Source: Lycocorax pyrrhopterus obiensis
Lineage: Eukaryota > Chordata > Aves > Passeriformes > Paradisaeidae
DNA length: 64,000 nucleotides
Assembly (NCBI GenBank): GCA_014706295.1
Contig: JACSVZ010000007.1
Location: forward strand, 43,600,975-43,664,974
Reading direction: 5' to 3'
The notes under the pieces are model-generated. The model did not search any database, had not been told where the DNA came from, and saw only the letters and a program-made list of their open reading frames with translations. Shown piece by piece: positions 50,192 through 63,600 of this stretch. A program made the position numbers and the translations under genes. Every line of letters begins with the position of its first letter. The first letter of the stretch is position 1.

Positions 50192-51005
50192 GTGAGTCAA
50201 TTAGTCTTCTCCATTTCCTTCAGTTCTTAATTAGTATTGCTGATCATTTGTAAGTTCATAGGAGCCATGTTCTCTGAATCATGTTCCTTGTAACTATTTT
50301 TAAAATGTTGCCTTCCTGTGTTGGACACAGGACAAACAGCTGGCTGAATCATTGTGGCACGTGTATGTGAGAATAGGAACAGGTTTTGCTCCTGATCTAG
50401 TGCACCCCCGCTCGTGTAAGTGAGATTGTCAGGATGTGAACAAGAACAAGGTTTTAACTATGTTTCAAAAGTTCCATATGTGGGGAAATGTATTCCGAAG
50501 AGAGTTACAAAGCTTAATGGGGGGTGGGTGTATGGTTATTTATTATTATGACAGTTTGAACTGCTGCAATAGTGAAGTTCATAATGAGGAGAAAAGCAAT
50601 GGAGCATTACTTCCAGTGGGACTCATTTTTCATTTCCCTTTTATAGCCTTCCTGTAGAGAATTTTGAAGGAACGCTATCAAGATCAGTTTCTTGCAAAAT
50701 GTAGATGTTCCAACGTAGAATAGTTCCAATCTATTTGGCAAAAATCATTCCTAAAAAAAAAAATTAATTTAGATGTTCTGACTTAATTGTGCCTATGGAG
50801 TTATTTCAACCCTTAAAATGTAGTGGTTTTGGAAGCCAGAATATGGTACTGATTAGAAATAAACACCTTCAATTGGCTCTCCTTGTCTGTGCAAAGAAAA
50901 GAATCATGTGACTAACCAATCTGAGCTATGGATTATTTATTTCAGCAGTATGCTATCATGTTATTGTGTTATCAACTAGAATGAAACATTTGTTTTGAAA
51001 TCATT

Positions 51006-51460
51006 AGAGAGATGGAGCTACTGGAGAGACTCTAGCAAAGGGCCTCTAAAATGAGTAAGGGACTGGAGCATTTCTTGTGTGAGAAAAGGCTGAGAGAGCT
51101 GGGACTGTTCACGCTGGACAAGAGAATGCTCAGGGGGGGATCTTAACTGTGTATACAAATACCTGAAGGAAGAGTGTAAAGATGACAGTGGTGCCCAGTG
51201 ACAGGACCAAAGATGATGGGCACAGACTGAAACACAGGACTTTCCCTCGAAATATGAGGAAACATTTGTAACATGAGGGTGACTAAGCATGGGCACAGGT
51301 TGCCCCAAAAGGCTGTGGAGTGTCCATGCTGTTAAATATTCAAAAGCCATCTGCACATAGCCCTGGACAGCTGACTCTGCGTGATCCTACTTGAGCAGAG
51401 GTTTGGAGTAGATGACCTCCAGAAGTCCCTTCCAACCACAGCTATTCTGTGATTCTGTGA
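51006..51460 (+). mobile_element. CR1 LINE 3' end, sense, about 455 bp
   Basis: This is the longest CR1 piece here. It runs from 'gagatggagctactggagag' through 'gggactggagcatttcttg', 'aaaggctgagagagctggg', 'aatacctgaaggaagagtgta', 'acaggacc...gggcacagactgaaacacagga' and 'gatgacctccagaagtccc' to a terminal ATTCTGTGATTCTGTGA repeat at 51444-51460. It covers the end of the reverse transcriptase region and the 3' UTR and is broken by substitutions and indels, so it is dead. It lies 0.8 kb after the stalk exon in the gene's sense orientation. Confidence 0.96.
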
Positions 51461-54400
51461 GGTGCCTCTGGCTGCAGTGGAATTTACAACTATTAGAGTA
51501 ATTAATTCCAAGCTGGGGTTTAACAGTGCCCCCTTTGGTACTCTGTAAATCCAGATAGCAACAGGACTGGGATTAATTGAGCTATTAGCCTCAAACACCC
51601 AGTAGGTGATTTATAAAGTCTCAGCCAAATGAGGGGAAATTACCCCGGGTTTGGTCACTGTTGGTCATAAACTTTGCAAGAATTACAGTTCCTTCTCCTC
51701 AGTGACTAGTTCTAATTTTAGAGAAAATATTTGTACAGTTACATCTCCAGAGCTATAAAGTCTGTGGTTCTTATCCTGCCCTCAATAATTTTCAAAGGCA
51801 GCAGAACTGTGTTTAGCTATACCAGTGGAACAGAGAATAGCACTGGACCTTTATGGGCTGGGTCAAGCTGGAAATGATGCTGGCTGGCCTGAAGAGGAGC
51901 TCTTTCTGAAAGCTTCCTGCCTAGCCTACATGGCAGTTCACTCAGCCTACAGAGACCAACTGTGTGCTGAAAGAGCACCAAGAAGATTTAATAAAGTGTC
52001 AAAGTGCTTCTAAAAACATGGTTAGAGCAGCGATTTCCTGGATACACATGCACCACAACAAATGGCCTCATCTCAGCTGATATTAAAGCAATAACTCTTT
52101 GACACTTCATGCTACCCGCTGAAAGAAAAATAAAGGTCAATATGTACCTCCATTACAACTTTCTGCATTTCAATATTGGGCCATTTTATTGCTGTCGCAG
52201 CACAGATGGCTTGCCTTTCTTCCTTATTTTTGGTGGAATTTGATTCTGTCTGCTTAAGTTGCAGTATCTGCGTGGTGAAAGTGAGAAGAAATTGTCTTTT
52301 TCTGTTTGGGCAGTATCTCCAGCCACTTTTTTTCAGGTGCCTGATGGTTATTTTATCTTGCTTGTGTTTGACATCAGCATCGCCAAGCCTGCTTACAATT
52401 TTAGATCTAAGTGGTGGAAAAATCTAATAGAACGAGTTTACTCTTTGGGAATGTAAAATATAGATACCTAAGGCTATGAGTGGTACAAATACAGTTAGTT
52501 ATTACCTTGTTCCAGCTTTCTCTTCTCTTTTCTGCTCAGAAATAAACAATTTTTCTTCACTTTCAAGTCTGTTTAAAGTTTAGCCTCTTCTCTCCTGATT
52601 CCAATCAGCATGATTCAAGCATTTTTTGCTCACTTCTTAGATTTGATCATAATAATCTTTCTGCTTCCGGGTGCCATACAAAAGGCAACAGGTTATTTTT
52701 CCAATCATGTTGAAACTTTTTTGTCATCATGATGCATGCCAAAAAGTTGTCAGAGGTTAGGCTGATGAAAGTCTAAGGCAACTGTTTATCAAGTCAATTA
52801 ATATTGTCACATTTTTTTGTTTCTGTATCCATATGTCATATCTTGGTTTATGCTAAGTTTGCAGACTGCTTGGGTTCAAAATGTACTTTTTATTATGCAC
52901 ATGCACATTACTTGGCACAGAAAGGTTCTGGCCAATTGTAGAAATATGAAGCATGATACAAGTAAAAGTAAAGCATCTAATGAAAAATAGCAAGAATCAT
53001 GATAAAGAATTACTGTTCTTACTCTGTTAGGAGTATCTGTGCTACTTGTGTTGCTCATTTTTGTATGTAAGTAACTAGAACTACTCCTTTTTGAAATGCA
53101 TGTAAATCTTGTACAGAATACCAAGTCTGTAATCACTAAGTGTTACAAAATCCAGGGGAATTTCTGAAGGATTTAGATTTACACATCACTTCTTAAGGAA
53201 CTACAGAAGAGCGTGATAAGTGCAAAGATATCTTCTGTTTGTAACACACACCAAGACACTTCCTGCGGTTAGGTAGTCTGAGTACTGACAGAAGTATTTT
53301 AGAGCACAGATAGACTAAAACAGCTGGGAAAATGAAGTGCTTTAAAAGTACACAGTACCTCTTCAGACCAATGATATGCTTCAGTTTGTGAAGATCCCAG
53401 ACATGGTGTATAGTTTTGGACAAACAAGCAAGATAAAGGGAATTGAGAGAAAAATATTGCTGGAAATACCCAGTGGCATTAAAATTAGCATTTGAAATGT
53501 CTATAAATTTATACTAAATTTCTGGCAGGCAGTGAAACTCAAATCAGTGGAGGACAGCTAGGATTTGAGTGAGAAACAGTTGAGATATATGGCTGTATGC
53601 TATACTGCTGGGAATGTTCCTGTGATTCAGAGAAGGAAATAATGAGAGCTGACCTTTTATTGCTAACTGAAAATAAGGGAGAAAAAGGAGTTTCGATTTG
53701 TGTTTCAGTGAGTTGCAAATGGTGCCTGTGCTCCACTGCCCCAAGTAGAAGCACTGATTTGACTTTCTCACACATGATTTTGTCCTGGATTTAAGTACAG
53801 CCTGTTCAGAAGTGACATGAGCTAATTTCCTCCTGCCTCTCAGGGCCCTGACACATCAGACTCTCCTGTGACAATAATATTCTCTCTGAGACGTCTGCTT
53901 TGCCACGTTACCCACAAAGGCCTTAAAGACAAGCCTCTAGCTTTTGTGTGTGGTACAGGAGGATGCCATCCAAACTGCTTCTGGATGAGAGTCACTGAGC
54001 TGAGCCACGCTGCATTCTTGCATGGCTGTCGTGCTTCTCACAGGGTTACTTCATTAGTTAGAGGTCCTGGAATCCCACACGTCCCTATTTCCTGATTTAA
54101 AGCACAGCTTCAATTATTAGTGAAGCGCTTCAGTGATTTTTTGGTTTGGGAGACCTCTGTGAAAACAGGTTAAAGTGACACTCCTTCTCTTGTCTTCTGC
54201 TTCCATGTCAGCTACTTGTGTGGTCAGAATTCTCTTTTATGAGTTGCTGCTCAAAGCTTTTGAGGAGACTCTCCGTATGCTTTTATGTGGCACGTTCTGT
54301 CTTCGTTCACAGCTGGGTCACTCAGTTTTCAAACGATTTGTGCCAAGTTAATAATTAAGTAAAGCTAATGCATAAATCATTCATCATTATACACACATCT

Positions 54401-55810
54401 TCCATTCAAAACACACTCAGTTCAGCAAATCCAAGAGGAGAACCACTCCAGGCAAACTTCTGGAGGTCCTAGGGCAGATCCCTAATATGTCTGGCCTATG
54501 ACATGGATGGCTGAGGACCCAAGATCAAAACAGTTTTCTGTGAGAAAGAGATCAGAACCCTTCTGGGATGACAGATGGACTTCTGGGTATGCTCTCCATG
54601 AAGAACCAGAGACTGTGTGCTCTGTTACATATCCAGGGCATGCCTCAACTTCTTGAGATGGGGAAAGTGACACTTGCCAAAGTGTTCAAACTGTAGCTTG
54701 TAGGTGGGAAGAATAAATTACTTGTGGATGTTTTTAGCTGTGATCTTAGAGCCACAGAATGACAGTTCATGATTTATTATATGCAGACTGTTCTCTCTAG
54801 AGACTAGAAGAGGGGCTCTGCCTATTATCTATATGGAGAGTCCAGTCCATTGGCATGGCTTAGAATAAGGTTTTCAACCTTTATTTTTAACCATTAAGCT
54901 TTTCAGCCTTCTAACTCTGTGTTCTGTTGAGGGTCCAATAATCTTGATTAATGTCTTTCCATAACGTGCAGCTCCAGGCTAAATCCTTCCTTACAGTGTA
55001 TATCACACAGGAAAATAGCACAGAAGATTTGTCAGTCTAATTAGACTTTCACTGTCAGTAAGACAAATAAAATTGTCTCACCCTTGGTCTTGCCTAGGTA
55101 CTTTCTTTTACACTCATAGATAATAATTTGGTAGGGAAAGAAATTGGCCTTTAATTTGGTTTTTGCTTCTTATAAGTCACTGGTGACATTTTCATCCCCA
55201 GACTGCAAAGCTCTAATGAAAAAAGAGCTTTTGATGAGTCTCTGCTTTAAAGACTGACTTCATTGGCTCATTGGCACAGCTGAGAATTAGAAGCTGGCTC
55301 TTATCCCTTCTTATCTGCTTCTTCCTCCATTATTTTTTCTTAAAGAGACCACAGCTCCAAGCTTTACCATCCTTCAGAGTGGAATCCCTTCTCCTATACT
55401 ACACTCCTGCATTGCTGCAGTGACATTCCCAAAATGGCATTTACTTATTCAGAGTCACATCTCTTCCATGATGATTAAATGATAACGTGCTTTGAGCAGA
55501 GAAAGAAAGCACAGTTTGGAAGCAAGAATCCAAATGTTGAAAATTTTCACGCAGACTATTGTTCATGTAGGTTACAGTTACTAATTCAGTAATACCAAAT
55601 GACCTCTAAATACTTTACAAATATGTAGTCTAGAAATAGATTTAGTGCACACTGAAATACAGAATCTTTGGTGTGTAATGTAGTAGCTACCTAACCAGAA
55701 ACATGTATATGATATGGTAATGTTCTGTATGTGAAAGGCACAAAAATATTCTCCAGGTGAGTATTAGATGTGCAAGTGGTGTGGTGTGTTTAAATTATAT
55801 TTATTGATGT

Positions 55811-55850
55811 AGCGTTCAAGGTAGATTACATGTAACGCTCATGTAATCTA
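55811..55850. repeat. Nested inverted repeats (11-bp arms)
   Basis: TAGATTACATG (55822-55832) and CATGTAATCTA (55840-55850) are perfect reverse complements with a 7-nt loop. A second pair, AGCGTT (55811-55816) and AACGCT (55834-55839), uses part of that loop, so two hairpins would be mutually exclusive. The size is compatible with chance, and I know no element with this structure. Confidence 0.6.
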
Positions 55851-56599
55851 AAATAGAATCTTATATATTCATTGTTTCATCCACTTTCTGCAGAAGACAG
55901 AAAGTGAAGTTGTGCTGCATTTCTTAAAGTGCCATCAGGAACCAGTTTTCCAGAAGTGCCATAGGTGAGCCACAAGTACAGTACTCATTCAAAAGAAGAA
56001 TGTGATTTTGCTGTAATATTATTTTTCCAGTCTCTGCTCCTTGGTGCTGACAAGTACTGATGATGAAAATAAACTCAGCCTTGTATTTCTGCTAAGCACA
56101 ATTACAGTAATAAAAAACATTGTGCTTGTAAAACAGTTCATGCATATGCTGGTGTTTGCTGTCATTTGTTGACATTACCAGCAGTGATATTGGAACATTT
56201 AACTTAGTAGCCATTGTTGGCTCCAAACGGAGATGTCTGTGTCATGACTCCACGGGAGGGATTTGATTGAATGTGTGTGGCAAACTTGAGAGCCAAAAGT
56301 TGACACATAGCATGATTTCTCAAAATATAGCTTATACTCATTCTTTGGATAACCTGTTTTTATATAGTAGTGTTAGCAAGTAGTCACTTCAGCCACTCTG
56401 TGTCTTCTGTTAGGATCCACACTGCCTTTTTATTTCTTCAGTCTCATATTTTATGGAAGGTCTGAGCTGGCTGATTCATTTCTACAAGGGTTGAGATTAC
56501 TGATGCCTTAGGTTTTAACTTTTATATTTTTTAAACTCTGTACTGCTTAGTGTGCAACTTTGAAGCTTCTTGTAGCCTGTTACTTTCTGCTCTCTCATG

Positions 56600-56940
56600 C
56601 TAGTTAGACACAACAAAGCCTCTCCAGACTGCTCTTCAAGGACACCTGGACCATCCTGAGCCCAAGGGGTGTAAACCAAGGAGTCTCTGAAGGGGGGGTA
56701 GCTAAGGGGAATTACATCATTTAACTGGGGTTTTAATTGGAGAATTGACCCTGATATGCAAATGAACCAAACTTATAAAAGTGTGGAAAACTCGTGACCT
56801 GGTGTCCATCTTGGGGTCCATCTTGGCAATAGCCTCTGGCTCCCCAGGGTGTACCTTGAAGGCCCTTCAAATAAATACCTACTTTTGTTCCTTTACTCTG
56901 TCTAGTCTCTGTGTCTAGGAGGCCTGATAAGGCATCATTA
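56600..56940 (+). mobile_element. Probable solo LTR of an endogenous retrovirus
   Basis: Several promoter and end signals occur in LTR order: an octamer ATGCAAAT (56756-56763), TATAAAA (56774-56780), a tandem GTCCATCTTGG (56804-56814 and 56816-56826), AATAAA (56870-56875), a T-rich GTTCCTTTACTC segment and an end near GATAAGGCATCA. Spacing of TATA to AATAAA (about 95 nt) suits a short R region. There are no gag, pol or env remains on either side, so if it is an LTR it is a solo one formed by recombination. Exact ends and target-site duplication could not be fixed. Assignment rests on signal order only. Confidence 0.55.
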
Positions 56941-59900
56941 CATTGCCTTTAACTTACAGATCTGAGCAATCATTTGGGTCTTGCAGCAAAATCTAAACTG
57001 GTGTTTTTGACACATGTACCTGGTTCTGTTCTCCTGTCAATTTTGGAAATGAAGATTTGGCCCAGAATAAAAAGAGCAAGGGGATGGAAAAAAAAGGGGC
57101 TGGTCTAGGACTTTTCTAGAATTTCAGAATTTCTTTAGATTTTTCTCTTTTGTTTTATTTTGATCAAGAACTATTGAAATTGTTACTTGCTTTTAGGTGA
57201 ACAGGCAGAACACCCTTTTCTTGAATAAAAGAACAGGAAGCTGTAATAACAGCTGTAGAAAGCTGATTCCTGCCTTCTTCAGGCAGGCACACATTTCTCA
57301 GAAAGTAATATTAATAACATCAGTATGCACTTTTTTTCAGAGCACAATATCCCTTTGTGCATTTAGACATGTCATTTGCTCTGCCAAAAAGGATTCTTGA
57401 AAGTCACGTGAAAGATTATTTTCAAAATCTGATTAATACAGTACTCAGGAACTAAAGCTATTCTAGTTGACCATACATTTGATCCCAAGCCAAATGAAAG
57501 AACAGGACAAGGGTGTTGTTCTAGAATGGTTATGCAGCGACAAGATATGATGAAGAGATCCAATATTGCAAAAGCAACTACTTAGAAATAAATGGAGTAG
57601 AATCAATGGTTATGGCTCAAATATAGTTGGAGGATTGGCTCATGTTTTCTTATAGCATATCTGATCCTCTTGCTATTTATATACTTCAGGGAAATGCCTA
57701 GAAGCTGCAGACATTGCCAGAATGCTTCCCAAGCATATAGTTCCATTTTATTTGTTTGGTTTTGGGTTTGTATTTTTTTTACAGGACTGGCTGAGAGGTG
57801 GGAATGTACCTCTTACCTTTCCTAGATCATTCATTTCAATGAATGCTCAGAAATTGGAAACACATCCATGCTGTTGTGACAGACCTGCTTTCTGAAACCA
57901 TCTAATTAATGCCTTGGATTTTCTGCAGAATGATGGTGTTGTTAGCTAACAGAAACAGAAGGATTTCTACTAGTTTCTTTTTCATCTGTGGGATGAGTTG
58001 TCACTGATTTGCAAGATGTGTCTGTCACGGTACAGCTCGTAAAAGTAGTGATTAGCAAGACAGGCTGTACAACCACCAATTCTTTATCTCCTCCCTTAGA
58101 TGGCGTATGAGTAGGTGGGATGTTGTTCATTTTGATTGCAAAATTACTTTTATTATATTCTGAAAGATAAGAATTTGTTTCCACAAAATTTCCAAGAAAA
58201 ATAAAGCCAAAGGGGTGAGAAACTGAATTTGAGTTCTCCTGGTATTGCACAGTATATAAATGCTTCCGTTTTTTCTTACAGTGTATTTTTGGAGGAAAAG
58301 TTGTTTTTTGGTATTTGGTGTTTTGTATTTTTATTTGGTATTTGTATTTGCATACAAAATAAATTGGCTTTTCACCCTTAAAATGACTAATAAAGGGATC
58401 CTCTTTCCTAATAATCACTTTTAGAGTTTTCGACCGGTGCTGTGTTGCCCATTTTATTGTGTCTCAGAATAGGTGTGCTAAGGAAATTGGTTTGTGGGTA
58501 AGGACAATTCCAGGGAATACCAGTAGTTTTTTAGGGGACATGAACAAGAGAGTCGGAAATGTGGAAAATGCTCTAATGGCTAAATGTATCCAAGTGGGTA
58601 GAGAAAGGATGAATGCTGAGGGGCAGATGGCAACTAAGATCCAAAGCATGAGATACATCTCTCTCACTGAGATGTGGGAAAGAACCAGCATGATTTAGAG
58701 GTGGAGAGTGACCTGGCCAGAGCTGGTAGGCTGGTGATTCTAGGAACTCTATTTTGGAGAGGCAAAGGTTTTAGGAAAAGACGATCTCATACCATATGGC
58801 TTAGAACCATTCTTCTACTTTTAATCTTTGCTTGGTTCCACATTCCGTTTTCCCTAAGGATAAAGTGTTTTATTTTTGCCAAGCTGGCTGGGACTCAGTT
58901 CAGTAGAAATGCTGGCAGGGAGATCTGAGGACCCATGGATTGTTCCACGGCAGTTCAAAGTCAGGCAGAGCTGGGATCACTTACTGGTACTAAGACCATT
59001 TAAAATGCACCTCTTCCTCTCACTTGCAACTGTTCTTTCCCCGTAACTGTTTCAAAGCAAGAAAACTCAGTGTAAAAAGAGTCGGGTCAGATAAGGACAA
59101 AAAACTACTATATGTTTTGTTCTTCTGACATCCAAGCAATAGCCTCGGTGTCCAAGCCATACACAGAGGTTGGCAGAAATAACTTGAATTTAACTTGGTC
59201 ATAATACCTCTTTTTTCCTGAAAGATGACCTCCAATGAAAATATAAGGACATGAATGATTTTAATCTGTGGTAACAATGGAGAACCAGTCCTGACTGACT
59301 CCAACAGCATAAATATATAAAATGACAGATTATCCTGCGGCCTCCCTCCCTCCTGCCTGAGCACACACATACATACTCAGTAGCACACAGCAAAATTCAA
59401 ATTGGACTTTATTTTTTATGCGTTGTCCCAGTGATTAATGCTGCCCTTGCTGGGAGACTAATCAAATGAGGGGAAATATGGAGAAAGAAATATGTATTTC
59501 TTAGACTATTGTTATCAGTGTTATTATTATTCCTTTAATATATTATCCTTTTGTTAGAAGAACTTAATGCAGGAAGCAAGAGGTGAGAGCAAATTTGATG
59601 GTGAGAAGATTAATGGGGCAGGCCACAGCAGGTGTAATACAGGCATCTTGCAGAGGGAGGTGAGCTGCCAAGCTGCTTTGGGGTCGCAGTACTTTAGCTA
59701 GAAAGCTAAAAGGCTGTAGCAGGCTGGATACAGGCCCTGAGCCAGGAGCTGCTGCTTTCTAGTCCTTACCCTATTCACTCAGCATCTGTCAAGAGACCTA
59801 CTCTCTAAATTATTCTTTTCTTTCCCATGTAGTAAAATAAGGGTCCTTGGTCCATCTCACAACCAAGTTCACAGGCACTGTTCTGATAGTATGGGTAATA

Positions 59901-60267
59901 CCTTGTGAATTCCATCAGGTGGTGTATTCCCTTTCCCTCCTCCTTGGTTCTTGGCCTAGGTCTTTCATAGTAGTATTAAGACCCTGAAGTTCCAGTTTGA
60001 TTCTAAAGATATGTACAGCAGAAAGCAGAAAATTTACTCTCTGCTGTGGTAAAAACAGAAATAGATGCTTTGAATGAGTATGACTTGGATTTAAGTACAA
60101 GGCCTGTCTTACGAGTGAGTAGGATTGGATTCCAATTGTCTTTCTTCCTCAGGATCTTAAGAAAAAAGACTTAAAGATGTGGTAATCAAGAGGTCAGACC
60201 TTATTTTGTTTTCCCTTTGAGCAGAAGAGTATAGAAAGGAATATCTGTAATAAAGGACTAGACTTGT

Positions 60268-60610
60268 TTGGGATCTTATCAATGCATATAAAAAATATTA
60301 AGGATGGCTGTCAAGAGGATGGGGCCAGACTCTTTTCAGTGGTGCCAGTGATAGGGGAAGGGGCAATAGGCACAAACTGAAACACAGGAAGTTCTATCTG
60401 AATAGGAGGAATTTCTTTACAGGTGCAGGTGGCAGAGACTGGAATAGGCTTCCCAGGGAGGTCGTGAGGTCTCTTTTTCTCGAGATACTCAAAAAAAGCC
60501 TGAATGTGATCCTGTGCACCTCCTCTAGGTAAACCTGCTTTAGAAGGGGGGGGTTGGATGAGAAGACCTCCAGAGGTCCTTTCCAACCCCAGTCATTCTG
60601 TGAACTGTGA
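60268..60610 (+). mobile_element. CR1 LINE 3' tail, sense
   Basis: The piece starts near 'gggatcttatcaatgcatat', continues through 'gtcaagaggatggggccag', 'actcttttcagtggtgcc', 'gcacaaactgaaacacagga', 'agagactggaataggcttcc' and 'gggttggatgagaagacctc', and ends with CATTCTGTGAACTGTGA. These are CR1 3' landmarks in order. The terminal repeat has one changed unit. It is the same end type as the copy at 51.0-51.5 kb and has the same orientation. Confidence 0.96.
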
Positions 60611-63600
60611 TACCTATGCTTTCGAAGCATTTTTTGGTAGGGTCAGTACTCCTGGAGACTCTATTTTATTACTCTTTGCTGTGGATATATTAGCATAATA
60701 CCCTCAGAGTAGGCTCAAGACTTGCAAATATGTTTAGGGCCCAAATCTTATGCATCATTGCCTTAGCTCCCAAATGATTACATTTAGGCAGCAGTTAATC
60801 CTCTTGTTCTCTGCTAGAGCAATGCCATTCGTATTAAAACTTATATGAGCACTTGGGTCTCTAGTGCCCAGATTTGTAGATTTGTTTCATTGTTATAAAC
60901 ATAGCCTCATTAGAGATATTCATAGAAAAGCAAGCTAAAACTGATTCTGCATTCCTCATACATGCCACTCTTCCGCTCATGTTTGTCCCATATATGTTTA
61001 CATATACTACTTAAGTTGTACATAGTTGTCTCAACTGCCTAATGCATTGCCATTTACTCTGCCACCCTTCAGACTTGCATAATTAATTGTTCTTAAGCTT
61101 GTGAGCAATGGCTGTTCAGGTGACTACTGCTGTGACCTGCTTGTCTTGTCTTGAGATTTAGCAATTAGTGAAAATGAAATTTAGAAACGTAGATATGGTA
61201 GGCAGGTCAGAATATACAGCCTGTTTCTCTGGAGTCCCTGAAGGCATCCAGCTTTAACAGCACTAGGGGAAGATCTGTGCAGCAGAACTTATGGGCTTCC
61301 TCCAGAGCCAGGAGAGCAGCTGGTCCCGCTCTGTAACAGAGCTGTGTGTGGGTGCTGGGAATCAGCAGGATTTCCAGCTGCTAGACATAAATAAGAATGC
61401 CAAGGTGGAAAGGAAGGATGGATGAGAGGAAGAAGGAGGGTTGTATGTTGTGTGTATGCCTCAGAAAGAACCACTGCAGTGGGAGCCTCTCATGTAGAGG
61501 ACTTCTTCCACCCCCACATCTGACTCATTCTGAGGTATTGTTGCTTGCCTGAAGATGAATAATTCTTTGGTGCTCAGATGGCTGATTACACGTTGTCCTG
61601 TTTATGGACTCAAGCACAGCAGAGAAATTTCTGCTTGCTTGGCTGTAACATTTGTTGCCCTGGCAAGAAGCAAGAACCACTTACAATCTGCTGTGAAAAG
61701 GCTTAGTGTCTCTCTGGATGCCTCTCAGCTAATGTCCAATGCTTGCAAGTTATTTATTTTGTCCTTTCTTAACTGAAGCCATGGGAATGGTGTTTGCATC
61801 TGCTCTGCATGATTCCTGGAGGAAAAGAAGGAAGGAAGTTGGCATGAACTGGACAGGAGGGTGAGAGCCTGGCAATGGATTGTTAAAGACCAGGATCTGA
61901 AATGTTCACTTTGGCCTTAGGAAATGCTGTATCAACAGGAGTGAGTTGTTAGCCCTGCAGTCTGTGACTTGCTCTTTTATGAGCGTTTGTTACACAGTTT
62001 GAGATAGGTCCCTGGTTCAGATTCTGAGTCTGAATTGCCCTCTCCACAGGGCCAGGTTTCCTTTGGTGTGGCTTGGGAAGATCTGCTGCTGCAACTCTTG
62101 GCAGGCACTTGTGTTATCCTGCTTACTATTGTTGTGGTGGATGTGACCCATCAAAGGCAGCCACAGAAAGAGACAGTTAAATGACGCCGGCGCTTCTACT
62201 GTGAGGGGAGAAATAGGGTGAAAAGATGGCAATGTCATCTTCTTTCCCCAAGAGAGCTGCAGATTGAGCAAGACAGAGGGTGTAAATAACAGTTTAGAAA
62301 GAACACCAAGGATCGTTCTAGAAGCAGAAAGAGGGAATGGCACAGGCTGGCTGTCCCTCTGCTTCTGTCAGGTTTGGTCACTTGGAACTTACTATTTCTC
62401 TTCTATTCAAACCTGATTTAATGGCAGCTGTAGGTGAAGGTCAGGAGGATTTGGGGGATTTCATTTTTTGAAACGTTTTTCCTGTTGTTAGCTGTTCTTC
62501 CCTTGCTTTTTTGTCCTTCTGAAGCTGAGGCAGCTTCTGTGGTGGCAATGAAAGGTGACAGTGGTTAGGCACTGTTGTACCCCATTTATCCCAATAGGAC
62601 ATTACAGAGACAACAAGAAGAGTGATTACTACTATCCATGGGTAGAGCTAAGCTCCATCTGGTGAGTTATGTTTGCAGTACCTGTCATGTATATTGCCTT
62701 GGCATCTGAGAGCTTTGCAGCTCTAGACCCATCCACCTGCAATGGTCCATAAATTCAGACTAAGGATGTGGGGAGAAATAATTACTATTAATTCAAAACA
62801 CCTATGTACTTTACCTAGAATTCAGAAATCCACTTGTTAATTAGATCTCTTTGAGACAGAAATTCTCATTTTTTTATTAGTATATTTTATTTATATGACT
62901 GATACATTTTACTGTAGAGCCATATGGAGTTTAGACTGGGACTAAATCATAACTTCATCATGTTTCAAGTCAGGGCGTTATTCAGCAGTCTTGTACAAAT
63001 TCATTCATGGAAGGCAAAGACTTTAGAAAAAAATCACTCCAGACCCCTGCCATTTCTCTTCCCTTTTGGTGTCCAGGAAGACCCTTTAAAAGAAGAAAAA
63101 AAGTACTTTCTGAAAGAGAGGAACTCTGGTTTTTATTTTGCAGAAGTAAAAATGCATTAATAACTTGTTGGGGGATTTTTTTCCTTGTCATTCATGGATT
63201 AATTTTTCACTTTTACTTACATGAAAGTATGGAGTCTGGAAAATAACATTTTCTGACTTGTTTGAGTTGTGCAGATAAAAACTATGACAAAATCCATGAT
63301 ATGAATTATGGCCTCAAAATCGTCAAAGATGTCAGTGAACAGGAATGGCCATACTCTCTGTTACTAGAAACAAATTTTCTTTATTGGAAATATTCATGTA
63401 AGAAAATCTGGTGGCCAGTTCTAAAGCCTATAGAATAATAGGAGGGAGGATGTGTTTGTGAACATTGATTTGCCTTCTGAAAATGCAAAGCAATATTTTA
63501 ACAGAAAATTCACGTCACTGAAGAGTGTGATCATAAGCATTGTTGCTGGAAGTTGTACATAAGTCCTGAAAGAGATCTGGAGAAATGTGGACTGTCCTGT

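Noticed and set aside
56600..56940. Exact LTR ends and target-site duplication
   Set aside because: Several TG starts and CA ends are possible, and no 4-6 bp direct repeat fits cleanly; I left the ends approximate.
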